A stretch of DNA of 64,000 nt from Streptomyces naganishii JCM 4654 (GTDB lineage Bacteria; Actinomycetota; Actinomycetes; Streptomycetales; Streptomycetaceae), in assembly GCF_014650575.1 (NCBI RefSeq), contig NZ_BMVF01000006.1:310001-374000 (forward strand), read 5' to 3'. The notes below the pieces were generated by a model. It searched no databases and was not told the origin of the DNA. It saw nothing but the letters and a program-made list of their open reading frames with translations. The position numbers and the translations under genes are program-made. Shown here in pieces: positions 47,142 through 57,232 of the stretch (within the stretch, counting starts at the first letter, position 1; every line of letters begins with the position of its first letter).

Positions 47142-47816
47142 TCAGCGCGCCTGGGGGTCCCGGCGCTGCGGCAGCGTGACGACCGACGCGTCGCCGGGGC
47201 CGGCCGGCGGCAGCCCGGCCACCTGCGCCAGCAGATCGCACCAGGACGCCAGGTGCGCCGCGGTGTCCGGCACCCCGGCCAGCCCCTCGCGGGGGGTCCA
47301 GGAGGCGCGGATCTCGATCTGCGAGGCGGCCGGGCGCGCCGACAGCCCGCCGAAGTAGTGCGAGCTCGCGCGCGTGACGGTGCCGCTCGGCTCGCCGTAC
47401 GTCAGCCCGCGCGCCTGGAGCGCCCCCGTCAGCCACGACCAGCACACGTCCGGCAGCAGCGGGTCGGCGGCCATCTCGGGCTCCAGCTCCGCGCGCACCA
47501 GCGTCACCAGCCGGAACGTGCCCCGCCAGGCGTCGTGCCCGGCCGGGTCGTGCAGCAGCACCAGCCGGCCGTCGGCGAGTTCCTGCTCGCCGTCGACGAC
47601 CGTGGCCTCCAGCGCGTACGCGAAGGGGGCGAGACGTTTGGGCGGGGGCACCTGCTCGATCTCCACCTGCGGCCGCAGCCGCGCGGTCCGCAGCGCCTCG
47701 ACGGCGGCCCGGAAGGGCAGCGGCGGCCGGTCCGCCCTGTTCGCATGCCCGTCCGCCCCCTTCGCGTCGTCCATTCCGCCAGCGCCGTCCGACAGTCGTC
47801 CCTGAGCCGCAGCCAT
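47142..47816 (-). CDS. DUF3000 family protein
   Basis: A 224-residue soluble protein that fits the actinobacterial DUF3000 family: [73 protein letters not shown] and SASHYFGG-like segments (here [11 protein letters not shown]) in a single alpha/beta domain. No catalytic motif was recognised. The ATG at 47816 gives a 40-residue variable N-terminus; ATG at 47774 is possible. It is divergent from hemE across 127 bp, a conserved arrangement in Streptomyces, which hints at but does not prove a link to heme synthesis. Confidence 0.8.
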   Translation of the reverse strand: MAAAQGRLSDGAGGMDDAKGADGHANRADRPPLPFRAAVEALRTARLRPQVEIEQVPPPKRLAPFAYALEATVVDGEQELADGRLVLLHDPAGHDAWRGTFRLVTLVRAELEPEMAADPLLPDVCWSWLTGALQARGLTYGEPSGTVTRASSHYFGGLSARPAASQIEIRASWTPREGLAGVPDTAAHLASWCDLLAQVAGLPPAGPGDASVVTLPQRRDPQAR

Positions 47817-47943
47817 GCCGGGAAGATTAAGGGGAAGCGGGCCTTCGTGCAGGGCAAGACACCCCCGCCGTGGCCGGTGGCGGCCGCCCGGGGACCGCAC
47901 ACCGGGGCGGTCGGGCCCGCGACGCCGTGCGAGACTTGCCACC

Positions 47944-49014
47944 GTGAGTGCCAACGAGACGCCCGCCAGCCACCAGCCGCCAGCCGCGACGCGCGACTCC
48001 GCCTTCCTCAGGGCGTGCCGTCGCGAACCCGTGCCGCACACCCCCGTGTGGTTCATGCGGCAGGCCGGGCGCTCGCTGCCGGAGTACCGCAAGGTGCGCC
48101 AGGGCATCGGCATGCTCGACTCCTGCATGCGGCCGGATCTGGTCACCGAGATCACCCTGCAGCCGGTGCGCCGGCACGGCGTGGACGCGGCGATCTACTT
48201 CAGCGACATCGTCGTGCCGCTCAAGGCCATCGGCGTCGACCTCGACATCAAGCCCGGCGTCGGGCCGGTCGTCGAGCAGCCCGTCCGCTCCCGCGCGGAC
48301 CTCGCCCGGCTGCGCGACCTCACCCCCGAGGACGTCCCCTACGTCACCGAGGCGATCGGGCAGCTGACGAGCGAGCTCGGGCCGACCCCGCTGATCGGCT
48401 TCGCGGGCGCGCCGTTCACCCTCGCGAGCTACCTCGTCGAGGGCGGCCCGTCACGCACGTACGAGAACGCCAAGGCGATGATGTACGGCGACCCCGGGCT
48501 GTGGGCCGACCTGCTGGACCGCCTCTCCGCGATCACCGCCGCCTTCCTGAAGGTGCAGATCGAGGCGGGCGCGAGCGCCGTGCAGCTCTTCGACTCCTGG
48601 GCGGGCGCCCTCGCCCCCGCCGACTACCGCCGCTCGGTGCTGCCCGCCTCCGCGAAGGTCTTCGAGGCCGTCGCCGGGTACGGCGTGCCGCGCATCCACT
48701 TCGGCGTCGGCACCGGCGAACTGCTCGGCCTGATGGGCGAGGCCGGCGCGGACGTCGTGGGCGTCGACTGGCGGGTCCCGCTGGACGAGGCCGTACGCCG
48801 CGTGGGCCCCGGCAAGGCGCTCCAGGGCAACCTCGACCCGACCGTGCTGTTCGCGCCCCGCGAGGCCGTCGAGGCCAAGACGCGCGAGGTGCTGGACGCG
48901 GCGGCGGGCCTCGAGGGCCACGTCTTCAACCTCGGCCACGGCGTCATGCCGGCCACCGACCCCGACGCGCTCACCCGGCTCGTCGAGTACGTCCACACCC
49001 GCACCGCGCGCTGA
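47944..49014 (+). CDS. hemE: Uroporphyrinogen decarboxylase
   Basis: The 356-residue enzyme converts uroporphyrinogen III to coproporphyrinogen III in heme biosynthesis. The family signature [18 protein letters not shown] starts near residue 33, with the substrate-binding aspartate in AIYFSDIV, then [22 protein letters not shown] and [10 protein letters not shown], and the late histidine in [12 protein letters not shown] at 47944 lacks a Shine-Dalgarno but has GAGACT 7 bases upstream, suggesting a leaderless transcript. It stands alone on its strand; cgoX and chdC, the later steps, are 4 kb away. Confidence 0.96.
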   Translation: MSANETPASHQPPAATRDSAFLRACRREPVPHTPVWFMRQAGRSLPEYRKVRQGIGMLDSCMRPDLVTEITLQPVRRHGVDAAIYFSDIVVPLKAIGVDLDIKPGVGPVVEQPVRSRADLARLRDLTPEDVPYVTEAIGQLTSELGPTPLIGFAGAPFTLASYLVEGGPSRTYENAKAMMYGDPGLWADLLDRLSAITAAFLKVQIEAGASAVQLFDSWAGALAPADYRRSVLPASAKVFEAVAGYGVPRIHFGVGTGELLGLMGEAGADVVGVDWRVPLDEAVRRVGPGKALQGNLDPTVLFAPREAVEAKTREVLDAAAGLEGHVFNLGHGVMPATDPDALTRLVEYVHTRTAR

Positions 49015-49075
49015 GCACCGGGCCCGGCCGGGCCAGTGGGGAGCCCTGGCAGGGAGCCCTCGCCGGGAGTCTTCC

Positions 49076-49900
49076 TCACCACGTGTGCCGGGGCCGGGCC
49101 TGCCTGCCGAACAGCAGGCGGCGCGGTTCCGGCGGTGGGGGAGTGCCCGGCTTGAGCGGCCAGGCGAGGAGCATGCCCACGACGAAGCCGACGACGTGCG
49201 CCGCGTACGCCACGGTGCCCGCCGACGAGACGCCCTCGCCGGCCGAGTAGAACGCCTGGAGCACGAACCAGAAGCCCAGCACCAGCCAGGCGGGCAGCCG
49301 CAGCGGCAGGAAGATCAGGAACGGCACGAGGACCCAGACGCGCGCCCTCGGATACAGCACCAGGTACGCGCCGAGGACGCCCGCGATCGCCCCCGACGCG
49401 CCGATCAGGGGCTGGCCGGAGCCCGGGTTGAGCAGCGCGAAGCCGTACCCGGCCGCGTAGCCGCAGACCACGTAGAACAGCAGGAACCGCACGTGTCCCA
49501 TGCGGTCCTCGATGTTGTTGCCGAAGATCCACAGGAACAGCATGTTGCCCAGCAGGTGCAGCCAGCTGCCGTGCAGGAACATCGCCGTGAACACCGACAG
49601 CGCCGGCGACTTGCCGTACGGCGGCGGGGCGAGCACGCAGCCCGGCCCGTGCGTGCCGAAGCCGACCTCGCCCGTCGGCACCAGGCGCGGCAGCTGATGG
49701 TGGACCAGCTCTCTGGGCACGAGCGCGTAGTGCTCGGTGAACGCCTGGAGGTGGCACAGCTGGGCGAGCGTGCCGCCGCCCGTCACCGAGCCGGCGACGC
49801 CGGGCGTGGACAGGAACACCACGAAGTTCGCGGCGATCAGGGCGTACGTCACCCAGGGGGTGCGCCGCACCGGGTTCACGTCATGGACGGGGATGACCAC
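49076..49900 (-). CDS. Rhomboid-family intramembrane serine protease
   Basis: A 274-residue membrane protein with about six to seven helices. The catalytic serine is in IGASGAIAGVLGAY (Ser169) and the histidine in YAAHVVGFVVGMLL (His236). The loop-1 region has FTAMFLHGSWLHLLGNMLFL with the supporting HxxGN motif. Rhomboids cut membrane proteins inside the bilayer, often releasing signals or lipoproteins. An extra soluble segment (about 50-100, with two cysteines) lies between helices 1 and 2. Convergent with hemE (61 bp apart). Substrate unknown. Confidence 0.92.
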   Translation of the reverse strand: MVIPVHDVNPVRRTPWVTYALIAANFVVFLSTPGVAGSVTGGGTLAQLCHLQAFTEHYALVPRELVHHQLPRLVPTGEVGFGTHGPGCVLAPPPYGKSPALSVFTAMFLHGSWLHLLGNMLFLWIFGNNIEDRMGHVRFLLFYVVCGYAAGYGFALLNPGSGQPLIGASGAIAGVLGAYLVLYPRARVWVLVPFLIFLPLRLPAWLVLGFWFVLQAFYSAGEGVSSAGTVAYAAHVVGFVVGMLLAWPLKPGTPPPPEPRRLLFGRQARPRHTW

Positions 49901-50052
49901 AGGGAAGTACTGCCCCCGATGCGCCCGGCGAACCTGCGGCCCCGCCGGATCTCCGCCGCGGGCTGAACGCGGCCGCGGGCGGCTGCGTATGTCTCGTCGA
50001 CCGTCCGCGGCACGGGCAAGGCGGGCCGCGGGGACGACGTGAGGATCAGGCG

Positions 50053-50349
50053 ATGAACGAACGGGTTGCTCCGCCCATGCACGCCCTGCCCGACGGCGAG
50101 GCCGAGATATCCCTGGTGGTCCGGTTGCCCTGGGAGGACGTGGCCCGGCTCGGCCAGGAGGCCGGACGGCTGGCCTCCCAGATGCAGCGTCCGGTGACGC
50201 TGGACGAGGCCGTCAGCAACCGCCTCCGCTCCACTCGCCCCTCGGCGGCCCACGCCCGCCCCTCCGCCGAACAGCCACCCGCCACCACCACACCCCCCAG
50301 CACCTCGGCCTCGGTCTCCTCCCTCCCCCGCCTGAACGGAACGGCGTAG
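50053..50349 (+). CDS. Small conserved hypothetical protein (98 aa)
   Basis: A 98-residue soluble protein. The N-terminal 60 residues (AEISLVVRLPWEDVARLGQEAGRLASQMQR, written here in overlapping parts: AEISLVVRLPWEDVA and GQEAGRLASQMQ) are amphipathic and probably helical. The tail is Pro/Thr/Ser-rich and disordered. ATG at 50053 follows GAGGATCAGG. Third-position GC is high throughout the N-terminal part. No family was recognised; it lies between the divergent rhomboid gene and the convergent flavoprotein gene. Confidence 0.6.
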   Translation: MNERVAPPMHALPDGEAEISLVVRLPWEDVARLGQEAGRLASQMQRPVTLDEAVSNRLRSTRPSAAHARPSAEQPPATTTPPSTSASVSSLPRLNGTA

Positions 50350-50481
50350 CCACCACGGCGCACACACCCGCGCGGGGCGCGGGCCCAGACGCCCCTCGGG
50401 CGGCGGTTCGCCCGCCACCAAGGGTCAACACCGGCGGCGGTGCGCGTCAGGGGCGGGCGGCGTGTGGGCGGGCGGACGTGG

Positions 50482-51894
50482 TCATGTCGTGGTTGCGCGG
50501 ACCTTTGCCGTGGCCTTGCGGGCCGCCACCAGGACCGGGTCCCAGACCGGGGAGAAGGGCGGGGCGTAGCCGAGGTCGAGGGACGTCATCTGTTCGACCG
50601 TCATGCCGGCGGTCAGGGCGACCGCCGCGACGTCGACCCGCTTCGCCGCGCCCTCGCGGCCGACGATCTGCACGCCCAGCAGGCGGCCGGTGCGGTGCTC
50701 GGCGAGCATCTTCACCGTCATGGGGGACGCCCCCGGGTAGTAGCCCGCGCGGCTCGTCGACTCGACGGTGACCGTCTCGTACCGCAGGCCCACCCGGTGG
50801 GCGTCCTTCTCGCGCAGGCCGGTGCGGGCGATCTCCAGGTCGCACACCTTGCTCACCGCGGTGCCGACGACGCCCGGGAAGGTGGCGTAACCGCCGCCCG
50901 CGTTGGTGCCGATGACCTGGCCGTGCTTGTTGGCGTGGGTGCCGAGCGGCACGTAGCGGTACAGCCCCGAGACCAGGTCGAGGACCTCGACGCAGTCTCC
51001 GCCGGCCCAGATGTTCTCGTGGCCGCGCACCCGCATCGCGCGGTCGGTGAGCAGGCCGCCGTGCGGCCCGAGCGGCAGCCCGGCGGCCCGCGCGAGCGCG
51101 GTCTCGGGCTCCACGCCGATGCCCAGCACCACCACGTCGGCCGGGTACTCGGCGTCCCCGGTGGCCACCGCCCGCACCCGGCCGTCGTCGCCGGTCAGCA
51201 TCTTGGTGACCTCGGCGCCGTCCACCATGGTGATGCCGAGGCCCGTCATGGCCCGGTGCACCAGGCGGCCCATGTCCGGGTCCAGCATCGACATGGGCTC
51301 CTTGCCGCGGTTGACGACCGTGACCTCGTAGCCCCGCTTGATCAGGGCCTCGGCCATCTCCACCCCGATGTAGCCGGCGCCCACCACCACCGCCCGCCGG
51401 CCACGCGCGCGTGCCAGGCTGGCGAGCAGCGCCTCCCCGTCGTCGAGGGTCTGCACGCCGTGCACCCCGGGCGCCTCGGCGCCGGGCATGTCGGGCCTGA
51501 TGGGCCGTGCCCCGGTGGCGATCACGAGTTTGTCGTACGACGTCCAGGACTCGGCGCCGGAATCGACGTCCCGCGCGTGCACCCGGCCCGCGGCCACGTC
51601 GATCTCCGTGACCTCGGTGCGCATGCGCAGATCGATGTCCCGCGCGCGGTGCTCCCCGGGCGTACGGGCGATCAGCTCGTCCCGCTCGGCGACGTCGCCG
51701 CCGACCCAGTACGGGATGCCGCACGCCGAGAACGAGGTGAAGTGGCCGCGCTCGAACGCCACGATCTCCAGCTCGTCCGGCCCGCGCAGCCGGCGCGCCT
51801 GCGACGCCGCGGACATCCCCGCGGCGTCACCGCCGATGACGACCAGTCGTTCCCTGCTGCCCCGGTCCCGCGCACGGTTCATGTCCATGTCCAT
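50482..51894 (-). CDS. CoA-disulfide reductase / NADH oxidase-like flavoprotein
   Basis: A 470-residue FAD/NAD(P)-dependent pyridine nucleotide-disulfide oxidoreductase. The FAD site is VVIGGDAAGMSAASQARR (18-35), the single redox cysteine of the CoADR/Npx group is in FTSFSACGIPYWVGG (Cys58), and the NAD site is VVVGAGYIGVEMAEAL. DRAMRVRGHENIWAGGDC is the second FAD segment. The C-terminal dimerisation domain is present. Such enzymes reduce CoA-disulfide, oxygen, peroxide or persulfides. The start MDMDMNRARD has no clear ribosome site, so a shorter start is possible. It is 47 bp downstream of the DUF4349 gene on the same strand and may be cotranscribed. Confidence 0.9.
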   Translation of the reverse strand: MDMDMNRARDRGSRERLVVIGGDAAGMSAASQARRLRGPDELEIVAFERGHFTSFSACGIPYWVGGDVAERDELIARTPGEHRARDIDLRMRTEVTEIDVAAGRVHARDVDSGAESWTSYDKLVIATGARPIRPDMPGAEAPGVHGVQTLDDGEALLASLARARGRRAVVVGAGYIGVEMAEALIKRGYEVTVVNRGKEPMSMLDPDMGRLVHRAMTGLGITMVDGAEVTKMLTGDDGRVRAVATGDAEYPADVVVLGIGVEPETALARAAGLPLGPHGGLLTDRAMRVRGHENIWAGGDCVEVLDLVSGLYRYVPLGTHANKHGQVIGTNAGGGYATFPGVVGTAVSKVCDLEIARTGLREKDAHRVGLRYETVTVESTSRAGYYPGASPMTVKMLAEHRTGRLLGVQIVGREGAAKRVDVAAVALTAGMTVEQMTSLDLGYAPPFSPVWDPVLVAARKATAKVRATTT

Positions 51895-51941
51895 GCGAAC
51901 ACGCTACGGCCACAGGGCATTTCGGCCCGGTTCGGCCAGTC

Positions 51942-52982
51942 CTAGTCCTGGGTCTCCGGCCCATCGGTCGGCCGCCCGCCCCGCCCGGCGCCCTCCGCGG
52001 CCGGGTGCGGGACGTGCGGGGCGCCCTGGAGCGGGCCGAGCGCGGTCATCGCGGGCGCGCCGGCCCTCGCCGCGCGGCGCGGCAGCCGGGGCCGTACGAC
52101 CCGCAGCCACAGCAGTGTCAGCAGCACCGCCGTCGCCGCGAACGGCAGCACCGCGCCGAGCACCAGGACGATCCAGCGCAGGACGGCCACGAACACGTGC
52201 CAGCCGCCCGCCAGCGCGTCGACGAACCCGGGCTCGTGGTGCGAGGCGGGCTCGGTCACCGGGTTCTGGGACAGCGACAGGGTGATGGTGGCCAGGCTGG
52301 TGCGGTCCTTCAGGGACGCCTGCTGGGCCAGCAGCGCCTCCAGGTCGGCCTCGCGGCGGCTCAGCTCGCCTTCCAGGGTGACCACGTCACCGAGTTTGGT
52401 CGCCTTGTCCATCAGGGCGCGGACCCGGGCCACACTGGCGCGCTGCGACTTGACGCGGCTGTCCACGTCGACGACCTGGTCGGTGACGTCCTGCGCCTTC
52501 GCCGTCCGCTCGATCAGCCTGCCGGTGCCCGCGAGGCCGGTGAGCACCTCGTCGTAGCGGGCGGAGGGCACGCGCAGCACGACCCGGGTCTCCTCGTGGC
52601 CCTCCTCGTCGCGGCTCGTGGTCTCGTCACCGACGTAGCCGCCCGCGTTCTCGGCCGTCGTACGGGCCATCTCCAGGGCCTTCGGCACGTCCTTGACCCG
52701 CACCGTCAGCGAGGCCGTACGGATGATGCTGCTCGCGGTGAGCTTCGGCGCGCCGGTGGCCTGCGAACCGGGGGCCGTGCCGCCGCCCCGTGCACTCCCG
52801 GAGCCGTCGGCGGCCCGGGCGGCGCCGCCCGGGTCCGCGCGCCGGGCGGTGTCGCCGGCCGCCTTGCCGCCGGACGAGGAGCCCGAGTCGCCGCCCGCGC
52901 CGCATCCGGTGAGCGCGAGCGCGGCGGCGAGCAGAACTCCGGCCAGGGCCGGAACGGGTCGAACCGTACGTCGTACGCGCAT
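51942..52982 (-). CDS. DUF4349 lipoprotein
   Basis: A 346-residue protein with a lipobox signal (VLLAAALALTGC, Cys27) and a Gly/Ser/Ala-rich linker to about residue 80. The DUF4349 domain follows (SLTVRVKDVPKALEMARTTA, GGYVGDE, RVVLRVPSARYDEVL), and then a coiled coil (about 165-225: VDSRVKSQRASVARVRALM, LEGELSRREADLEALLAQQ). A C-terminal membrane helix (WIVLVLGAVLPFAATAVLLTL) and a Pro-rich tail close the protein. With both a lipid anchor and a C-terminal helix, the domain is held at the outer membrane face. Function is unknown. ATG at 52982 follows GGGGGCAGG. Confidence 0.85.
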   Translation of the reverse strand: MRVRRTVRPVPALAGVLLAAALALTGCGAGGDSGSSSGGKAAGDTARRADPGGAARAADGSGSARGGGTAPGSQATGAPKLTASSIIRTASLTVRVKDVPKALEMARTTAENAGGYVGDETTSRDEEGHEETRVVLRVPSARYDEVLTGLAGTGRLIERTAKAQDVTDQVVDVDSRVKSQRASVARVRALMDKATKLGDVVTLEGELSRREADLEALLAQQASLKDRTSLATITLSLSQNPVTEPASHHEPGFVDALAGGWHVFVAVLRWIVLVLGAVLPFAATAVLLTLLWLRVVRPRLPRRAARAGAPAMTALGPLQGAPHVPHPAAEGAGRGGRPTDGPETQD

Positions 52983-53159
52983 GTGGGCCTGCCCCCGGGG
53001 TGTCGTGTGGACTGACGCCTCTTCGACGCCCGGACCCGGCGGAACGTTGGCCGGAAACGGTTCCGATGAGGTCACGGTCGGGACTCGCACCGGACACCGG
53101 TTTCGCGCCCGGCACCGGGGCGGGACGGGAGTGTCGGTGGGGTCTGAGAGAGTGGGGGC

Positions 53160-54626
53160 ATGAGCGCAACGGGTAGTGCGGGCAGGGGACACGTCGTCGT
53201 CGTGGGAGCCGGGATCGCGGGACTGGCCGCCGCGCACCGACTGCTCCGCCGCGGGCTGCGGGTGACCGTCCTCGAGGCCTCCGAGCGGGTCGGCGGCAAG
53301 CTGCTGCCCGGCGAGATCGCGGGCGTCCGCGTCGACCTGGGCGCCGAGTCGATGCTGGCCCGCCGGCCCGAGGCGGTGGACCTCGCCCGCGAGGTGGGCC
53401 TCACCGACGAGCTCCAGCCGCCCGCGACCGCGAGCGCCTCCCTGTGGACCCGCGGCGCGCTGCGCCCCATGCCCAGGGGCCATGTCATGGGAGTCCCCGG
53501 CGACGCCTCGGCGCTCGCCGGCGTCCTGTCCGACGAGGGCCTCGCGCGCATCGGGCGCGATGCCGAACTGCCCCGCACCGAGATCGGCGACGACGTGGCG
53601 GTCGGCGCGTACGTGGCGGAACGCCTGGGCCGCGAGGTCGTCGACCGCCTGGTCGAGCCGCTGCTCGGCGGCGTCTACGCCGGCGACGCCTACCGCATCT
53701 CGATGCGCGCCGCCGTCCCCCAGCTCTTCCAGGCCGCGCGGGCCCACGCCTCCCTCACGGAGGCGGTCCGCGACATCCAGGCCAAGGCGGCAGGCACCCA
53801 GGCGGCCGGCCCGGTCTTCCTCGGCGTCAAGGGCGGTGTGGGCAGGCTCCCGCTCGCCGTCGCGGACCAGGTGCGGGCCCACGGCGGCGAGATCCTCACC
53901 GGCACCCCGGTGACCGGGCTGCGCCGCGAGGACGACGGCGACCGCACGGTCTGGCACGTCACCGCCGGGGACCGCGTGCTCGACGCCGACGCGGTGATCC
54001 TCGCCGCGCCCGCACCCGTCGCCGCCCGCCTGCTGCGCGGCGAGTCGCCCGAGGCCGCGGCGGAGCTCGACGCCGTCGAGTACGCCTCCATGGCCTTGAT
54101 CACCCTCGCCTACCGCCGCGCCGACGCCGCGCTCCCCGCCGGCAGCGGCTTCCTCGTGCCCCCGGTCGACGGCAGGACCATCAAGGCGTCCACCTTCGCC
54201 TCCCAGAAGTGGGGGTGGATCGCCGACGAGGACCCGGACCTGCTGGTGCTCCGCGCCTCCGTCGGGCGGTACGGCGAGACGGAGATCCTCGGCCGCGAGG
54301 ACGCCGAGCTGGTCGAGGCCGCCCGCGCCGACCTGCGCGAGGCCACCGGCCTGGCCGCCACCCCGGTCGCCACCCGCGTCACCCGCTGGACCGGCGGCCT
54401 GCCGCAGTACCCGGTCGGCCACCACACGCGCGTGGCCCGCGTCCGCGAGCACCTCGGCAAGATGCCCGGACTGGCGGTGTGCGGCGCGGCCTACGACGGC
54501 GTGGGCATCCCGGCGTGCATCGCCGGCGCCTACGAGGCCGCCGACCGGGTCCAGGACGGCCTGGGCGCTGTGCAGGAACTCACCACGGGCCCGGTGCCGG
54601 GCGCGCTTCGCGGAGCGGGAGAATAG
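53160..54626 (+). CDS. cgoX: Coproporphyrinogen III oxidase (HemY/CgoX-type)
   Basis: A 488-residue FAD enzyme of the protoporphyrinogen-oxidase family. The dinucleotide motif is [20 protein letters not shown] (12-31), followed by [21 protein letters not shown] and the C-terminal FAD segment [20 protein letters not shown]. In actinobacteria and firmicutes this family oxidises coproporphyrinogen III to coproporphyrin III, not protoporphyrinogen. The chdC gene starts 4 bp later, and hemE supplies its substrate. GAGAGT lies 7 bases before the ATG, so the transcript may be leaderless. Earlier annotations call it hemG or hemY. Confidence 0.94.
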   Translation: MSATGSAGRGHVVVVGAGIAGLAAAHRLLRRGLRVTVLEASERVGGKLLPGEIAGVRVDLGAESMLARRPEAVDLAREVGLTDELQPPATASASLWTRGALRPMPRGHVMGVPGDASALAGVLSDEGLARIGRDAELPRTEIGDDVAVGAYVAERLGREVVDRLVEPLLGGVYAGDAYRISMRAAVPQLFQAARAHASLTEAVRDIQAKAAGTQAAGPVFLGVKGGVGRLPLAVADQVRAHGGEILTGTPVTGLRREDDGDRTVWHVTAGDRVLDADAVILAAPAPVAARLLRGESPEAAAELDAVEYASMALITLAYRRADAALPAGSGFLVPPVDGRTIKASTFASQKWGWIADEDPDLLVLRASVGRYGETEILGREDAELVEAARADLREATGLAATPVATRVTRWTGGLPQYPVGHHTRVARVREHLGKMPGLAVCGAAYDGVGIPACIAGAYEAADRVQDGLGAVQELTTGPVPGALRGAGE

Positions 54627-54630
54627 CCCC

Positions 54631-55362
54631 ATGAGCGACGACGCACCCACCACCGAGCCCGGCAGGATCCCCAACAAGGGCAAGCTGGCCAAGGACCTCA
54701 ACGAGGTCATCCGCTACACCCTGTGGTCCGTCTTCCGGCTGAAGGACGCGCTGCCCGAGGACCGCGCGGGCTACGCCGACGAGGTCCAGGAGCTGTTCGA
54801 CCAGCTCGCCGCCAAGGACGTCACCGTCCGCGGCACCTACGACCTGTCGGGGCTGCGCGCGGACGCCGACCTCATGATCTGGTGGCACGCCGAGAACAGC
54901 GACCAGCTGCAGGAGGCGTACAACCTCTTCCGCCGCACGAAGCTCGGCCGCGCGCTGGAGCCGGTGTGGTCCAACATGGCGCTGCACCGCCCCGCCGAGT
55001 TCAACCGCTCGCACATCCCGGCCTTCCTCGCCGACGAGACACCGCGCAACTACGTCAGCGTCTACCCCTTCGTGCGCTCCTACGAGTGGTACCTGCTGCC
55101 CGACGAGGACCGCCGCCGCATGCTCGCCGACCACGGCAAGATGGCCCGCGGCTTCCCGGACGTGCGCGCGAACACCGTCGCCTCCTTCTCCCTCGGCGAC
55201 TACGAGTGGCTGCTCGCCTTCGAGGCTGACGAGCTGCACCGCATCGTGGACCTCATGCGCCACCTGCGCGGCGCGGAGGCCCGCCGGCACGTGCGCGAGG
55301 AGATCCCGTTCTTCACGGGCCGCCGCAAGGAGATCGCGGACCTGGTCGCCGGACTGGCCTGA
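54631..55362 (+). CDS. chdC: Coproheme decarboxylase (ChdC/HemQ)
   Basis: The 243-residue chlorite-dismutase-fold protein performs the last step of coproporphyrin-dependent heme synthesis, removing two propionate carboxyls from coproheme with peroxide. Key segments are [50 protein letters not shown] with the candidate radical tyrosine (Tyr145), [10 protein letters not shown] with the candidate heme-ligand histidine (His168), and [14 protein letters not shown]. Length matches actinobacterial HemQ. It is cotranscribed with cgoX (4-bp gap). A 17-bp direct repeat spans its stop codon. Confidence 0.95.
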   Translation: MSDDAPTTEPGRIPNKGKLAKDLNEVIRYTLWSVFRLKDALPEDRAGYADEVQELFDQLAAKDVTVRGTYDLSGLRADADLMIWWHAENSDQLQEAYNLFRRTKLGRALEPVWSNMALHRPAEFNRSHIPAFLADETPRNYVSVYPFVRSYEWYLLPDEDRRRMLADHGKMARGFPDVRANTVASFSLGDYEWLLAFEADELHRIVDLMRHLRGAEARRHVREEIPFFTGRRKEIADLVAGLA

Positions 55363-55429
55363 CGCCCGCCGGACTGGCCTGACCACCGCCCGACCGGCCT
55401 GGCGATCGCCGGGCCGGTGCGAGGCCCGC

Positions 55430-57064
55430 TCAGCCCTTCAGGGCGTCCCGCAGCTGCTGACGGCGGGTGTCCTGGAAGGAGGGGCGGTCCGGGCGGGGTT
55501 CGGGGCGCGGCGCGCAGTCCGCGTCCCGCCCCGGGAGCCGCCCCTCGAGCAGATAGGCGTCCACGTACGCGTTGACGCACCGGTTCGGGCCGTAGGCGAT
55601 GCCGTGGGTGCCCGCGCCCCGCTCGGTCACCAGCACCGCGCCGGACAGCCGCCGCCGCAGCTCCAGCGCCCCGGAGTAGGGCGTGGCCGCGTCCCGCTCG
55701 GCGGCCAGCACCAGCGTGGGCGGCAGCTCGCCCGGCGCGGTCCGCACGTCCAGGGGCCGCTGCCGGGGCGCCCGCCAGTAGGCGCAGGGCAGGTTCGTCC
55801 ACACGTTGTCCCAGGTCTCGAACGGCGCCACCCGCGCGAGCCGCGTGTTGTCCCGGTCCCACACCCGGAAGTCCGTGGGCCAGGGCGCGTCGTTGCACTC
55901 CACCGTCGTGTAGACCGCGGCGGCGTTCTCCGCCTCGACGGCGCCCGCGCGGTACGGCGCGGCCAGCCCGACCAGCGGCTTCTCGTCGCCCCTCAGATAC
56001 GCCGACAGGGCCCCGGCGGCGCCCGGCCAGTTGGCGTCGTCGTACCCGGCCGCGAGGAACGCGCCCTGCAACTGCGCCGGCCCGACCTTGCCGCCCGCCG
56101 GCTTCGAGGCCAGCCGGTCGCGGGCCCGGTCGTACGAGGCCCGCACCGCCCCCGCCGTACGGCCGAGGTGGTACACACGGTCGTAGCGGGCGATCCAGCG
56201 CCGCAGGTCCGCCCAGCGCCGCTCGAACGCGGCCGACTGGTCGAGGTTGTCGCGGTACCAGATCCGCGCCGGGTCGGGGTTCACCGCCGAGTCGAGGACC
56301 ATCCGGCGCACGTGCGAGGGGAACAGCGTGGCGTACAGCGCGCCGAGGTACGTGCCGTAGGAGCCGCCCATGAACGTCAGCCGGTCCTCGCCCAGTGCGG
56401 CGCGCAGGACGTCCAGGTCGCGGGCGTTGTCGAGGGAGTTGTAGTACCGCAGGGCGCCGCCCGCGCGCCGCGCGCAGCCGTCGGCGTACGACCGCGCCCG
56501 GGCGGCGCGCTTCTTCTTGTACGCCGCCGAGGGGTTCACCGGGGCCTGCGTCGGCGCCTCGAAGAAGTTCCCGGGGTCCTCGCAGGACAGCGGCGCCGAA
56601 CGGCCCACTCCGCGCGGGGCGTAGCCGACGAGGTCGTAGGCCGCCGCGACCCGCTTCCACTCGGGGAGCAGGCCGATCAGCGGGAAGGACATGCCGTCGC
56701 CGCCCGGGCCGCCCGGGTTGAAGACCAGGGCGCCCTTGCGGGGCACCCTGCGCTTGCTGTTGTGCGGGTCCTTGTGGGTGGCGGCCGCCCGGCTGACGGT
56801 GAGGCGGATGCGCCGGCCGTCCGGGTGGGCGTAGTCGAGGGGCACCTCCACCGTGCCGCAGCGCATGGCGGCGGGCATGTCCTCGGCGTGCGGGCAGGGC
56901 CCGAAGCCGATGCCGGCCGCACGGGCCCGCGCGGCGGCCACGAGGGTGCCGCGCAGCTCGGCCGGCACTTCAGGCGCTCCCTCGGCCGCGGCCGCCGGAG
57001 CGGTGGTCGCGAGGGCGGTCAGGAGCAGGGACCCTGCGGCCGTCCATACGGCGGCAGCTCTCAT
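55430..57064 (-). CDS. Secreted TAP-like alpha/beta hydrolase (peptidase)
   Basis: A 544-residue secreted enzyme. The signal peptide (AAGSLLLTALATTAPAAAA) is cleaved near residue 27. The alpha/beta hydrolase core has the oxyanion segment FNPGGPGGDGMSF, the nucleophile elbow FMGGSYGTYLGALY (Ser235), the acid in VLAAERDAATPYSGA (Asp458) and the histidine in GAGTHGIAYG (His487), within a TAP-like C-terminal domain. Related Streptomyces enzymes are tripeptidyl aminopeptidases. Three cysteine pairs may form disulfides. It converges on chdC (67 bp apart). Confidence 0.9.
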   Translation of the reverse strand: MRAAAVWTAAGSLLLTALATTAPAAAAEGAPEVPAELRGTLVAAARARAAGIGFGPCPHAEDMPAAMRCGTVEVPLDYAHPDGRRIRLTVSRAAATHKDPHNSKRRVPRKGALVFNPGGPGGDGMSFPLIGLLPEWKRVAAAYDLVGYAPRGVGRSAPLSCEDPGNFFEAPTQAPVNPSAAYKKKRAARARSYADGCARRAGGALRYYNSLDNARDLDVLRAALGEDRLTFMGGSYGTYLGALYATLFPSHVRRMVLDSAVNPDPARIWYRDNLDQSAAFERRWADLRRWIARYDRVYHLGRTAGAVRASYDRARDRLASKPAGGKVGPAQLQGAFLAAGYDDANWPGAAGALSAYLRGDEKPLVGLAAPYRAGAVEAENAAAVYTTVECNDAPWPTDFRVWDRDNTRLARVAPFETWDNVWTNLPCAYWRAPRQRPLDVRTAPGELPPTLVLAAERDAATPYSGALELRRRLSGAVLVTERGAGTHGIAYGPNRCVNAYVDAYLLEGRLPGRDADCAPRPEPRPDRPSFQDTRRQQLRDALKG

Positions 57065-57232
57065 CGCGTATCCCTTCGGCGCGCGGCAGCGACAGAAGGG
57101 ATGTTTCGTTCACGCCCCGGGGAAGGCAAGCACCGCCCGGGGGGTGTCGGCGCCGATGCGCCCGATACGCCCCGCGCGGACGGCGCGTGCGGGCGCACGG
57201 CCGGGGGCCCGTATGCCGTGCGGCGGCGCCGG

